NCBI GenBank assembly: GCA_029948255.1
Contig: JALIZF010001406.1
Coordinates: forward strand, 1-64,000
Reading direction: 5' to 3'
Origin: Telmatactis stephensoni
Taxonomy: Eukaryota; Cnidaria; Anthozoa; Actiniaria; Isophelliidae
Length of the DNA: 64,000 nt
Within the stretch, counting starts at the first letter, position 1; every line of letters begins with the position of its first letter. Positions 1 through 20,767 of this stretch are shown in pieces. The notes below the pieces were generated by a model. The model was not told where the DNA came from, searched no databases, and saw only the letters and a program-made list of their open reading frames with translations. Made by a program: the position numbers and the translations under genes.

Positions 1-635
1 AAAAATGGGTGCAGAGTCTATTAGTGTCTATTAGCTTAGTAACTATTTCACAAATCCGCTGAAAATCACTCTAAAACTTAGTCATCTTCAAGATACTACA
101 GAGTTCTTGTTCAAACAATTAGTTAAATAAATATACTAATAATAAGTACATGTAATATCCAATGGGAACAGTTGTGTAATGAAGCACTGCTTTTGTTTAT
201 TTAGCAAGGGATTCTTTGTTTTTTATTTTTGTTTATTTTAGACCTTCCATAATCTTCCTTCTCAATTCTTATTTTGGGCAGAACACAGCATTTTCCATGG
301 AAAACTATAGCTCAGTTTTTTCTTGAGGTAATATAGCTGGCTCAGAGTTTCTGCTTTGTCTAAATGTTCTGCTTCATATTTTCAAACTTCAAAGTTTCCC
401 TGTCTCTCTGATGTAACCTTTTTTCCAGAAAGAGAACAGAAAGAAAACATTCCTTCATATAATACGGATGTAAGTTGGCCTTGCAATTGTTGATGTCCTT
501 AAAGTTGAACAGACTAACTTTTGATTTTCCTGGTTTTCCATAACATAATGAAAATGAATTTGTGTTTGGTGAGGTCATTCAGTTAAATTGAGAGGTGAAT
601 TTCTTGCTCATGCTTTCATTCTTCTCACAGAAAGG
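1..635. other. Non-coding stretch, nothing recognised
   Basis: AT-rich sequence without a convincing open frame, splice-bounded exon or RNA gene. It may be intron of the minus-strand RING gene that starts near 4.3 kb and must continue leftwards, but no exon completing the RING domain could be found here. Confidence 0.4.
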
Positions 636-1182
636 TAGTCTCCCTCGCAGCCGTGTTTAGCCTTGGTCGTCATGCAACACTCCCTCAGAAAACACGGCTG
701 TTTCAACAAGCGCTACATTCCATTCCAATTGTATCAGTTGTCCAATCAGAAGATACATCAGCAAATGGTCCATTTCCCGTGTTACGGAAATGAGTTTTAT
801 ATCTGTCACCACAAAGACAACTTAAACATTGCACTACCAAAAATAAGTTTCAAATTTTTCAATACAAAAAGATCTATAAAGATGGAAGATCAGTAAAACT
901 TTCTTCTTTGTATATTTCTCAAACGATACCAGATACTTCGAATGAAACAAAGTGAAGTGTTTGTAAACTAGCTGTTGTTTTGGGATCCGAGGTTAATCCA
1001 ATTATTCTCCAAGTCAACAAAACGCTATATGTAGACCTTTTGGCTCGAATGACTCCTTGATTTTGAGAGTCAAGCTCTGATTGGTTAACGACTTGGAATG
1101 GAATGTAGCGCTTGTTGAAGCAGCCGTGTTTTTCTGAGGGAGCGTTGTGTGACGAGGCTAAACACGGCTGTGAGGGAGACTA
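636..1182. mobile_element. MULE-like MITE with long terminal inverted repeats
   Basis: The element starts TAGTCTCCCTCGCAGCCG and ends with the inverse complement (…GAGGGAGACTA). The inverted arms stay recognisable for about 100 bases, including a shared block around GCGCTACATTCCATTCCA. Both ends are flanked by the identical 9-bp direct repeat ACAGAAAGG (627–635 and 1183–1191). A 9-bp target duplication with long terminal inverted repeats is the usual signature of Mutator-like (MULE) elements. There is no transposase, so this is a non-autonomous copy. The short open frame inside has no support as a gene. Confidence 0.8.
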
Positions 1183-1461
1183 ACAGAAAGGGCAGTTGAT
1201 AAAGATTTTCCTTAGATCTTAGAGCAGGAAACTGGGTATTACAGGCTAATCATCTTTTGGCATCTTTAATACAGTTGATGTATGGCTGCATCTATGAACC
1301 GCCTCTTCAGGGTTCTTGGAGATGACTCTTCAAAGTTGAAACAATTCCAGTTTTGAAGGAATTTTTTAGGCTTTTTTTCAAATTTATTTTCTTAACTAAA
1401 GTAAATCATGTTTCCAAAAATGGACTATTTGATAATTAAAGCATTTACTAAATGGATAAAT

Positions 1462-1593
1462 AGGCCCTTTGCAGCATGTTCGAATGCAGCTCAAATTGGA
1501 GGGCAAAACAAAAGAATTTCAATGTCATATTGGGTGGAAGCCATTGTTTTTGCCCTCCAAAATGCGCTCATTCGGACATGCTGCAAAGGGCCT
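1462..1593. mobile_element. Small hairpin MITE, about 130 bp
   Basis: Inverted arms AGGCCCTTTGCAGCATGT… and …ACATGCTGCAAAGGGCCT, with an inner matching block GGAGGGCAAAA/TTTTTGCCCTCC, form a near-complete stem-loop. No coding capacity and no certain target duplication. The family is not assigned. Confidence 0.65.
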
Positions 1594-1603
1594 ATTATAT
1601 CAA

Positions 1604-1705
1604 ATAAATGTATAAATGTATAAATGAATAAATGGGTGAATGAATGAATAAATGAATGAATGAATAGATGGATGAATGGATGGAGGATTGAATAAATGTG
1701 TAAGA
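1604..1705. repeat. Degenerate (AATG)n microsatellite
   Basis: Tandem ATGA/AATG tetranucleotides with interspersed variants directly follow the hairpin MITE. Simple repeats of this kind explain the open frames read through it on either strand. Confidence 0.85.
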
Positions 1706-3735
1706 GACACTCTTCCCCTCCCACTTGATTCTTTAGTAATTGTACTTTTACTTCGTGAATGATTATTTAATGTTGCAATCCAAATTTGCACTTTTGCTCT
1801 TTGCAAAAAGCATTGAAAAATGGGAAATTTTTCCATTTTGAACCTCAAATCATCTGTTTTGCAGTCTTTGTCCAGAAATTCCTTTTATTGAAAAGAAATA
1901 TATGTGTTTTTAGCAAGCAATCCTAATTTGATAAGAATTCAATGAAAATTTTGTCAGTGCAAAAATGCAAATTTGGATTGCAACCTGTTATTAAAATAAC
2001 TAGTATCTTTGTTGTGTAATCTTTATCTTGTTATTTAATTCTTCTTGTGGTATCATGTTTTTAAGTACACCTGTTGTTGATTCTGTACAAGTACGATTCA
2101 TGCTGTTTTTGGTACTCTTTCAGTTCAAGTTTTAAGTCCCCTTTTTGTACTCGTAAGGTGTTCAAGTTTTCAAGTTAAAAGTACCTATCCTTAGGCGTAG
2201 TGCTGGGACAGCAATGTCCTAACTTCTACTTGTTTTTTTAGAATACTCATTTTGCTTAGTCTACAATGGTTATTAGTTGTGATAATTCATCTGTCATTTC
2301 TATGATTCACTTAATTAGTCTTTAATTTATGTACAATTAGACGCACACGTGCATTCACTCGTGCCCCGGGAGGCTCCAATGACCGGCCCCCTTCGTACTC
2401 TTCCCCGAGCCGTTTCACGCATTCTTCACCATTCCAGGAAATAGTTAACCATTACATAATAAAGACCTTTTTTGACCTTTTTAAAGAATATCTGATTAGT
2501 CAATAATTTGTCTGGCGATCAGCAGCTATTAGTGGTTGCCTTTGTCCTTCTATTATCATGAAAGGGTATTATATATCTCCGACGTGCAAAAATATTACCT
2601 GCAAATATACCAGACTATAAAAGACTTCTACAATGGCGTTTTTGACACAATAACAAATCGTGTATTTTTTCGGTCATGTTTCAGATGTTTTATCCATTAC
2701 GTGAGTAAACGCATCGGGTCAAATACATGTAGAACCTTTATAGTTCCATGAAATAAATAAATTGTCTGGCCAGAATTTTGGTGTTAAAATTCAGTACAAA
2801 CCTCTCAAGATCTCTTGAATGCTTGAATGAGAAATATAATTGACTTGCCTCTATATGCATTCGTTTAGCAACATGTAGGGTGAGAAATTCGTAGATTTCC
2901 AGCTCAAAGGAATTACTCTGAGTTGCGAGAGCTTCGTTTTCAAGTACTTCATTGAGAGTTCAATATTTGGTCAAAGTATTGGAGATGAAGCTCAAAATAA
3001 CAGCCCATTCTGAAGCTCTTATAAGTGTCTAGGTATATCTCAACTTAAAAGCTCCATTTTCTATTGTCTCACTGCTGGAAAAGCCTCTCTCTGAAAGCTA
3101 TTTTTTGGGCTGTCCGCCATCTTGCATTCCTAAAGTTCCTGACTGGCATTCACTTCGAAGACCTTCGAAGAGTTCGCACTCGCTCAAAGGTGATGAATGA
3201 AGGGCATTGTTTCTTACGCTCTTAACCAATCAGGAGCTTTAACATGTGACCAATTGTGCAAGAATGCCGCATTCTCGAGACGAACACAGGAAAAAAAAAC
3301 ATTTGCAGTTTATAACTCATTCCCGGCCTATGGCCTGGGCACAAGTAACTATGATATCTTAATCTATGTATATATGTATCCATGTTTTTTATCAATCATT
3401 TATCAAAATATTTTAGTCATAAAAATCATTAAAATCGATCATGCCTTCACTGTTGTGTATATTACCAAATGCCTGGAGATTGCAAGAATATTATTGCTAA
3501 TTATACTACACTTTGATCATTATTGTGTTACTTTAAATTGCAGTTTACGTTAAGGAATTAAATAAAGGTTGACAATTGGCAACGTCTGTGCCCCATTGTA
3601 GTGATTCGATTATTCCTGACAGTAAAAATACCCCAGCCAACGCATGTGATAGCTCACAAAATGAATGAATAGATAAATGAATGCACAAAACAAATACTGT
3701 ATTATCCATTCAGATACTATCCCCATCAAACATAC
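1706..3735. other. Non-coding stretch, possibly intron of the RING gene
   Basis: AT-rich DNA without a recognisable gene. I searched the minus strand for an exon supplying the last Cys-x-x-Cys of the RING domain and found none. The intron after 3736 is therefore probably longer than this interval, or the gene ends abnormally. Confidence 0.35.
3315..3346. repeat. Short palindromic repeat, copy 1
   Basis: A near-palindrome centred on CCCGGCCTATGGCCTGGG. A second copy with a better-conserved flanking stem lies at 4521–4554. Probably the core of a dispersed hairpin repeat. Confidence 0.5.
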
Positions 3736-4332
3736 CTTAGACCATTCTGAGATACACAAGAAGCAAAACACATGATCACATTTATTGGGTGAACCAAGTT
3801 GTTGTCCAGTAAGTGACATCAAACATATGGGGCAATCAGTTGTGTTGAAATTGCTTTCATCGCCATCATTCAATGATATGTCTAATTCATCATTTTCTGG
3901 TCTTTCTTCTCCTTCATCTTCTTTGTTGAGATCTTCTTCTACATCAGTGTTTTCTTCTTCTTCCTCCTCCTCGTCATCATCATCATCAATAGTGGCAACG
4001 TCATACTCACTACATGTTTCATAATTTGACTCTGTATTATAGAGAAATTTTGCATTGTTTTACTTACATAAAAGCCATGCAAATTTATCAAAATTTGAAC
4101 TTATTTTTACTGGTTAAGTTTACACAGATAAGATCTGCTTTCCAGTTTACACTCATCATATTAACCTCTATATTTTACTTAATGACATTTTTTGCCAGGA
4201 AAGGAATATCTAGAGTACCCATCCATCAATCCCAAGGGGGATTAATTGGTTATTTATGGCATCATATTTACCTTCACTATCACTGTCTCCCCCTTCTTTG
4301 TCTTCCAAAGAAGCATCAATAAAGGTGTCCAT
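3736..4332 (-). CDS. PHRF1-like RING finger protein, N-terminal exons (partial)
   Basis: Two coding exons read on the minus strand. Exon 4332→4272 starts at an ATG and gives an acidic 20-residue leader. It ends at a GTAAAT donor in phase 1. Exon 4031→3736 begins after a CAG acceptor in matching phase and ends at a GTATGT donor. The 119 residues are strongly acidic (runs of D and E), then carry a RING signature from about residue 87: C-x2-C … C-x-H-x2-C-x2-C, ending in EWSK. The order acidic leader, RING, EWSK and the pattern CPICL…G.P..C.H.FC..CI.EWSK is characteristic of PHRF1 (PHD and RING finger protein 1, a nuclear E3 ligase binding RNA polymerase II CTD). The last two zinc ligands and any PHD finger must lie in exons beyond the left edge. 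An in-frame TGA precedes the ATG if the acceptor at 4358–4360 is used, supporting this start. Its neighbour at 5.7 kb diverges from it. Confidence 0.72.
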
Positions 4333-4520
4333 AAATGTACAGTCTTCTCACATCATTCTGACAAAGTGAAGATAAGAATTTAATATACACTGTATGATTT
4401 AAAGCTACAGTATTTCATTTTTAGAGGGTGGACAAGTCAGCAAAAAGACACAGTCACACAGTCACATGTTGGTGTATAGACCTGGGAGTTCATCCAGTGG
4501 TTTCCTGTTGAATGAGGGGC

Positions 4521-4554
4521 TACTCGTTCCCGGCCTATGGCCTGGGCACGAGTA
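4521..4554. repeat. Short palindromic repeat, copy 2
   Basis: TACTCGT … ACGAGTA flanks a CCCGGCC/GGCCTGGG stem, giving an almost continuous 34-base hairpin. Copy 1 at 3315–3346 shares the core. Likely a small dispersed foldback sequence. Confidence 0.5.
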
Positions 4555-5213
4555 ATAAGCTTGATGTATTTTTTTATTGTAGTAATGGCCTATGAAAAGG
4601 CTAGAAATACACACAAATGAACCAACTAGGGCAGTGAACGAACAAAGCAAATACTTTTGGTTTCCACAGGTATCGGCTCAAAGCAGAGGTTGCCCTTGAT
4701 AATCATATTTCCATGTCAAAAGTAACAGGGTTTGTATCAATTCTTAGCTTGCAACCATTAATTCCCAGGAAATTCAAATGGAGATTGAAATGAACAAAAG
4801 AAACAGTGGCCATGCTGGTGGACTTCAAAAAAGAAAATCACTACTGTGACTGGTAGACCTTTTGTTTAATTCATTCTCCTGGAATAGCAGCAAACCAAGA
4901 ATCTGGTTCAACCTATAGCCTAATGATCATTAATGATCAGTGGTGTAGCAGTTAATGGTGTATTGTGAAAAGGTCTACTTAAGAATAGCTGAATTTAGCT
5001 TTATGATATCTTGGATTGTAAGAACATTGTGGTCAGTGACACTGCAACTCATTGATAAATTAGCTTAAATGTTTATCAAAGATTAGAACTTTGACACATG
5101 AACTAATTAATAAACTAATCCAACTTAACAAACACAACGTTAAATACTTACAAAACTATTTCCCCATTAGTATAAACGATCGGTCCACAGGTTATCACAA
5201 AAAAATATTCAAC

Positions 5214-5254
5214 ATGGTGGCCGCCATTATCGGATTGCATTGTGGGAAATGGCC
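5214..5254. promoter_or_regulatory. Candidate YY1-like and ZNF143-like sites
   Basis: ATGGTGGCCGCCAT (5214–5227) contains overlapping ATGG/GCCGCCAT YY1-type cores on both strands. GCATTGTGGGAAATGGCC (5237–5254) reads on the minus strand as CATTTCCCACAATGC, close to the ZNF143/Staf core CATTTCCCAGMATGC common in bidirectional animal promoters. Motif matching by eye only; factor conservation in this organism is assumed. Confidence 0.3.
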
Positions 5255-5686
5255 TTAATATAAATAGTCCCGAATATGGTCCCGAGCTGGTCCCGTGGAT
5301 CCCCCTCGGTATCCCGAAGCTGACTTGAGCTTAAATATATATCTAAAGGAGACGCTGTTGAAAGAAAAAGGTATCATTTTCAAGCGAAAGCAAAGGTTAT
5401 TGCTTTTTAGTCCAAAAATGGCTAAGCCTCAGCATGCTTTTTACAATTAGTGCCTTGGGCTTCCTGTGTCTACCAGTGTATTTTCTAATCTTTTCCTCTT
5501 AAGGTTAGATATTTATTTCTCTCTTAAAAAGTAAATACGTAATAAAAGAGAGAGTTTAAAGCTAAACGGAAAGTTATACTGGATAATTTTCTGATTTTTC
5601 CTGATTCAAAAATTTTACAGCTGTTCGGAAGATCGTCGTAAAATGTTCGTGTATTTTCCCAAAAGGCTTTGTGAGTGATAAAAAAC

Positions 5687-15211
<9,525 letters not shown>

Positions 15212-15256
15212 CTAAAAATATGTCGTTTTATTAACCATTAAGTGTTATTATAAAAA

Positions 15257-15262
15257 AATAAA
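15257..15262 (+). terminator. Poly(A) signal AATAAA of the SR-rich gene
   Basis: AATAAA lies 46 bases after the TGA stop at 15209–15211, followed by a T/GT-rich stretch. It is the obvious cleavage and polyadenylation signal for the plus-strand gene. Confidence 0.75.
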
Positions 15263-15835
15263 GTTGTAATTATTGCATTGTTGTACTTTAATGTGACTAA
15301 TGTACTGCCACGGAAACATTTAATTGTTTAAATGGAAAGGGAGGAGAAGCGGTTCGGAGGAATCAAATTCCCCAATAAGCGTCCAGTGCGTGGCGGTTAT
15401 AAAAATATTTCGCGTGATAGATGAATGACTCATACATCAAGAAACTGTAACCGTATGGAAAACAACACGTACAGTGAAATATACATTTTATCATGAAAAC
15501 ATTTCTTATTCTCAAAAAAAAAAAAACTCGAAGGCGATGAAAAATTTGATCGGTTTGTCTGAGCTGTGACGTCACTGCCGTGCTGCCCTATTTATTTATA
15601 TACCAGTTGAACTGCTACCCTGGTTCCAGAGGCTTTCTTCTGTATTTTATATATTTTTTTTTTTCTTTTGTAATTTTGTTCTTTGTATATATATTGTATT
15701 TATCAAAGAAAAATTTGAAAAGAAAAAAACTCTCTGGAACCAGGGTACTAACTGGGAGCCAGAGTTGTCTCGCGTTACGTTTCGATAATGATTACAGACC
15801 TAACGCAACCACCACCACGGCATCGATATATTAAT
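15263..15835. other. Intergenic stretch, nothing recognised
   Basis: No gene seen. Contains an inverted pair CTACCCTGGTTCCAGAG (15615) / CTCTGGAACCAGGGTA (15732), which would form a stem enclosing a T-rich loop and may be a small foldback element. Confidence 0.4.
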
Positions 15836-16040
15836 TTAGGGGGTGTTTACATGGCACTAGTATCATACTAGCACTAGAAACATCCTACCTGCTATACATT
15901 TACTATATTCTGTTTAGTAGGATGATCCTAGTACCCGAAGCGAAGATACAAATTTCCATGTAAACAGAATGCAGTAAATGTATAGCAGGTAGGATGATTC
16001 GCCAGCTAGGATGATCCTAGTGCCATGTAAAACCCCCTAA
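15836..16040. mobile_element. Hairpin MITE with TTAGGGGGTGTTTACATGG ends
   Basis: Terminal inverted repeats TTAGGGGGTGTTTACATGGC and the inverse near 16040, with inner inverted blocks (CTATACATTTACT/ AGTAAATGTATAG; TAGGATGATCCTAGT). No coding capacity. The terminal TTA/TAA could be a PIF/Harbinger-type target or part of the repeat itself. Confidence 0.75.
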
Positions 16041-16904
16041 TCTTTAATACTGACAGCACAATTCTGTCGACTATGTGCGTGCTTCGGATAATGACAGTGT
16101 GATCATTTGCTAATTTTTTAGTTATCAGAGAATTAAAACTGAAACTGATCAAACGGAAGAACTGCAAGTTTAACTGTCAATATAAATATAACAAAAATTT
16201 TAACATTTATGCTAGTATTGCTAGTATTGCTTGAACTTATATGACAACCGACACCTTGTGAAACTACACGGTAGAGCTTCTGGAAGATGTCGGAGATATG
16301 TAGGAAAACGATGCTTTTGCTGCTGCTCTCCCAAAGTGCAGGGCATTACTGATATCTCTGAAACGTGTTGCCCAATTTTGGTGGCATTTTACATGTTGGT
16401 TTTTAACTCCAAGAGAGCTTGTATATGTGCCAGAAATTACGGTCATCTTTTCTGAATTAACTAAACTACAAGGACTTCAGTGTGCACATAAATTAACTTT
16501 GGCGCTTCAATGAACACTTATACAAATCAACCAAAAAAAAAACATTCAGCCTGAAGCTTTTTAGTGGTGAAAAATTTCATGCATTTGCTTGAAATTCAGT
16601 ATGTGTAATGTGTGACAACCATATTTTGCGAATCCATCTTGGGAAATAACGTTCATGCTTTCGATTTAGTGATATGACGCTTTAAATATGTGTATTGACA
16701 TCAGTTTTGGTAGTAGAGATCAACTGAATCTCTTGCATGCTATTGTTGGTCATGTGGCGCAAAAGCTGTAAAAAGTTCTTTTCCCAATTTTCCTTTTCTT
16801 CGTTTTCTTTTTCCCTTTTTCTTTTCTTTTCTTTTTTCTTTTCTTCCCTTTTTTGTTTTTGTCTTTTTTATTATTTTTCCGTGCGTGCATTCATTGTGCT
16901 TTGG
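16041..16904. other. Intergenic stretch, nothing recognised
   Basis: No supported gene or RNA. Ends in a pyrimidine-rich stretch (about 16775–16880) just before the tandem duplication begins. Confidence 0.4.
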
Positions 16905-17547
16905 TCGTGTGGAAAATAAAAAATAGGATGTATATTTTTCTGTACAAAATGAAAATGAAAAGAAAACAGATGTCTCTATATAAATGCCAATGAATTTGTT
17001 GAAATTAAACAATTCAAACTTCACTCTAATTAAAGAACAAAAACTGATGGTTAGTTACTTCTTGAACATGTTTTTGACATTCATATACACTCTCATCACC
17101 ACTCTTTCACTACCTTAATCTCATTAAGAAGGTTGTCGGTTTTCTAATGAGATGTATTCTAACTTTTAGGCGAACTTCTAATTAAGATATCATTCTTTTA
17201 GTTTAAAAGATATCAAGTCTTCTTCTTCTTAAAATGCTTCTTAAGCCTTAAAAAAGCTTTTAAACTCTAGAAATACCTTGTTCATCTATTCATTTACCTT
17301 TTCTTATGTTCGGTTATGCTTTTGAAGCAATTTACCAAAACGAAATTCTTCTTAGTAATATATTTACACAAGGGAAGACACTTCGCTGATGATTAAAATT
17401 TAGAACAGCAGAAGTTCGCTGATCACTTAGGGGGGAGGGGGGGAGGGGGGGGGAGATGGAGAAAAACCAAACGTAAAATCACAGGGGGAAAAATTAAAAA
17501 ACGGCTAAATTGGAAAACCAATAAATAGGGTGAAAGAGGAAGTTTAT

Positions 17548-17784
17548 TTAAACATTCAGACTAAGTTTCATGAATGATTTGTCATTTTTGATATTTTTAT
17601 TTGGTAAAAATTCATTTCCTCCATACATTCTCTTATAAATTATATAAGATTGGGCACCTTTGGTAAAATGGTTCAATTGTTGCTCGAATGGTTTGGAATG
17701 TTTCGCTATTTTTGTCTGGAATGATTTACCACCAATTAAAAGTAAAATGAAAGTAGTTTTAGCAAAAATATAGATCGTAAACAT
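17548..17784 (-). other. Conserved 78-codon open frame of copy A, function unknown
   Basis: Starts MFTIYIFAKTTFILLLIGGK and is basic and Phe/Lys-rich. The same frame in copy B (21423–21659) differs at only three residues. The similarity may simply reflect recent duplication, so coding status is unproven. It could be a remnant of a mobile-element protein. Confidence 0.2.
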
Positions 17785-20048
17785 ATGTACGGGCCCCTCC
17801 CTAACACTGGAAATTTTTGCTCGTTTACCATGATAGGAAATATTAGGAATTATCTAGGAAATTTCATTTTCCTACGGAAAGGAACTGGACAAAATGTAGG
17901 AAATTTTTAAGAGGTTATAGAAGATCTCTCATGCAAATTTATGCATGTATTCTAGAGAAATAGAAGGCTTTTTTCCCATTATAAAGACTCAGCTGCAAGT
18001 GAATTGATGTTTTTTTCGTAAGGTTCAGTTACTTGAAAATCGCTACATACATTGCTTTGAATCGAAGACTATAGGAAACCCATACTGTTAAGGTATGGGA
18101 ACCCCTGTGCTTTTTAATACACCAATGTTTTATATTGTTTGTATATAAAAGATTTCTTGAATATGTTCTTGGATATCGGTATTAAGCGCACTTAAGCTTC
18201 TAGACCGTGAAACAAATATTGCAAATTCCTGGGCAGATGTCATTAAATTATCCTTGATTACTCCATCAAACTCAAGGAAATATTCCACCAGTGCAACTGT
18301 TTACATGGAGTACACTTTTTCTGAAATTTTCAACTGCAAGGGCTAGGGATACTTTAACGATTTACTGCAAATTGACTCCCACTGTCTAGGAAACTTTCAA
18401 CTGTTTTTTCCTGAAACACATTACACACAAGGGGACTTGTTTCCGATAGGCTTCTCCCTCCAACAGCAAGTGTTTACCAATCTTCGTATCTACAGCCTTA
18501 GGAAATAATCCTGAAACAAATACACTTCACTGTATAGACTCCCACTCACCCCGTTCTAAAGTTGGTCAACAAAGTGCAGCGCTGTCTACTCAACATTGAA
18601 GCTAGGGAGCTAGGTGGCCGGGAATTCGAAATTTTAGGTCACTTGTTGTTCATGATTTTGTAAGGCTATAGGTCACTTTGGACGATTTTTTCCATAATCT
18701 AAGCGAAACGTTGATGTTGAACTACATTGTATGTAAGTATATGATCGAACTACCAGCTGTACTATTATTAACAATGTTGGTGCCAAATCAGTCTATTAAA
18801 TTACTAAATTTGTGTTTTAATTACTGAAGGATGTTGATCAGAAAGACGTGTTTGCATACGTTTAAAAAGCAAGGTTTGACGGCTTTGATGATAATTATTT
18901 TAACACTTCGTGTTTTTAAAGTAACTTTATTAAAATTAAAACTGTCTGAGTAATACTATAGCATTAGCTCAAAGTATTTTTACTGTTCTCGTATTGCAAA
19001 TATTCTTTTATTTTGATGAATGTGAACTAATATACAATGTTCTTTAGTTATGGCAGACATTTTTAATGTTTTTAGCAAACATCAATGCACTGCCACTGTC
19101 ACGGTACGCGCGGCGCACCCGTTTCTCGTTCATTCGAAAACCTTGATACTGCGTACTATAAATAGCCTTTACAGTTTGTAATTCGACACTGGGTTGCATG
19201 TGACATCACAGCAGCCATTTAGATGAAAAAGAATTTCTCTTTAGTGTCAGTTCTTCCTTTGTCCAGCATGGCTACCACTTCTCTTAAAATCCTCTTTCGC
19301 TTTCAAAATAGATGTAATTTTTCGGCCGGCATTTTGGGGAGAGGTCTATTGTGCCATGGCTGGTGTCACAAGGCACCTGAGGACTGAAGACAATAAAACA
19401 GTAGCCAAAACCAAAGAAAGTCTAATCCAAAAAGCAATAGATATCCTGCAATACTAAGAAAGAGCCTGATCTAGTGCTCAATACAGTCGAATTCGGTTAA
19501 TACGGACACCAGAGTGAGATGAAAAAGGGTTGGTATTATCCGGGTGGCAGTATTTTGACCTTCATTAATATTAATACAACTGAAAGAATTTTTAACAGTA
19601 ACATAATGGACTTCATTTTAAAGTGCATCCTCACTTATTAAACGCCTCAACGTAATGTATCATCAATGTTATCGATCACTTTGCTTTGCACTAACACTTT
19701 CTGTTTGCGATAAGCTACTGAAGCGGGACTGAACAGGGCACATATAGTTGTAATTATACCCAACACATGAAATTGTAACAATTGAAAGAAACTATTTAGT
19801 ACGTATGCAAATAACAAATGTTTGCAAATAGAAGTTATCATTGTCGTAAGAACTAGCTTGTCTGACCATTGGTCACAAAATCATTTACGTTTTTGTCCTT
19901 TAGTAACTGGTGTCCGTAGATTTTCGTCTAAGGGGACCAAAGACCTGAGGGAACAAAGTATTTGCTTTGTTCATCTAACACATCCTTGGTTGATTTGTGT
20001 GACTTTCTCGACTTTCACGGGCTGCTATACCAAAACTACAAAGAATAC

Positions 20049-20340
20049 TTATCAAACTCATTAATAATTCATTAGAAAACACAATGGAAATCACTACCGG
20101 AACGTAGATCTTTATATCGGATAAAGATTTTTGTGTATTTGCATAAACTTTAACTTGGATTTTCTAAGTCAAAAGTAGTCAAACTTGGAAAATTCTGGTC
20201 CAATATGATAATTGACAACTAGACGTTTGATAAGTAATATAAGAACTCGAGAGCGTGTTATATCGGGTCTAAAGATCCTCGCCTTCGGCTCGGATCTTTA
20301 TCCACCGATATAACACGCTCTCTCGTTCTTTATACATTAC
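20049..20340. mobile_element. Copy-A-specific 292-bp insertion with hairpin
   Basis: Present in copy A, absent at the corresponding junction in copy B (near 23912). It contains a stem-loop GAGCGTGTTATATCGG … CCGATATAACACGCTC with inner GATCC…GGATC around a CGCCTTCGGCTCG loop. TAC occurs on both sides and could be a short target duplication. Probably a MITE inserted after the duplication, although deletion from copy B cannot be excluded. Confidence 0.6.
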
Positions 20341-20767
20341 ATAATACGCAGACGAGGTTGACATTGAGCAAGATATACCTGTATCATAAATTAAACATTG
20401 TCGGGGAAAAGACCTCATGTCAACTCGACTTACCCGCAAGGGAGTATGGGTAGAAATAAATGAAAGCTAGAAAACTACAAGAATGTCAACACGACTAATT
20501 TTAACTAGCTTGCCTTGAGCTTATGCAAAAAAGGATTTTGTTAAAAATCAAGAACAAAGCTGAAAACCGAGTACCCGTACTCCTTTTCGGTCTAGTCGCG
20601 TAGTCTTGAAGCTTCTCGCCCGACAACCTTTTTGAAATAGGTGTATAACCGTAAAATGGTCTACTGATGAGTTGCTGCTAGCAGTTCCCGTCTACAACCA
20701 AAGCAATTTTGCATACCTAAACCGACGTCTGAACAGATATAGCTGTAGATTATTGCACGGATATTAT

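Larger units (their letters stand above)
4333..5686. promoter_or_regulatory. Divergent (head-to-head) promoter interval
   Basis: About 1.35 kb separates the start codons of the minus-strand RING gene and the plus-strand SR-like gene, so the promoters of both must lie here or in upstream introns. No TATA box stands out. The block around 5211–5254 is the most promoter-like part, with an ATGGTGGCCGCCAT near-palindrome and a ZNF143/Staf-like motif. A likely 5′-UTR acceptor for the RING gene lies at 4358–4360. The rest contains a short palindromic repeat (4521–4554) and otherwise unremarkable AT-rich DNA. Confidence 0.5.
16905..20767. repeat. Tandem duplication, copy A (3,863 bp)
   Basis: The sequence from TCGTGTGGAAAATAAAAAATAGG to GCACGGATATTA is repeated immediately downstream in direct orientation as copy B. 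Landmarks recur in the same order: a poly-G tract (17430), an APGPLP-free AT-rich core, a TATAAATAG motif (near 19157), and a block ending TCGCCCGACAACC. Copy A contains a 292-bp segment absent from B. A 78-codon minus-strand frame (17548–17784) is kept open in both copies, but no family is recognised. No other gene seen. Confidence 0.93.

Noticed and set aside
2340..2446. GC-rich block resembling a short Ser/Pro-rich exon
   Set aside because: Open in more than one frame, no matching phase with neighbouring exons, looks like dispersed repeat DNA.
19269..19390. Short ATG frame after a TATAAATAG motif in duplication copy A (MATTSLKILFRF…)
   Set aside because: The copy B counterpart diverges by frameshift after about 20 codons and ends elsewhere, so it is not under coding constraint.
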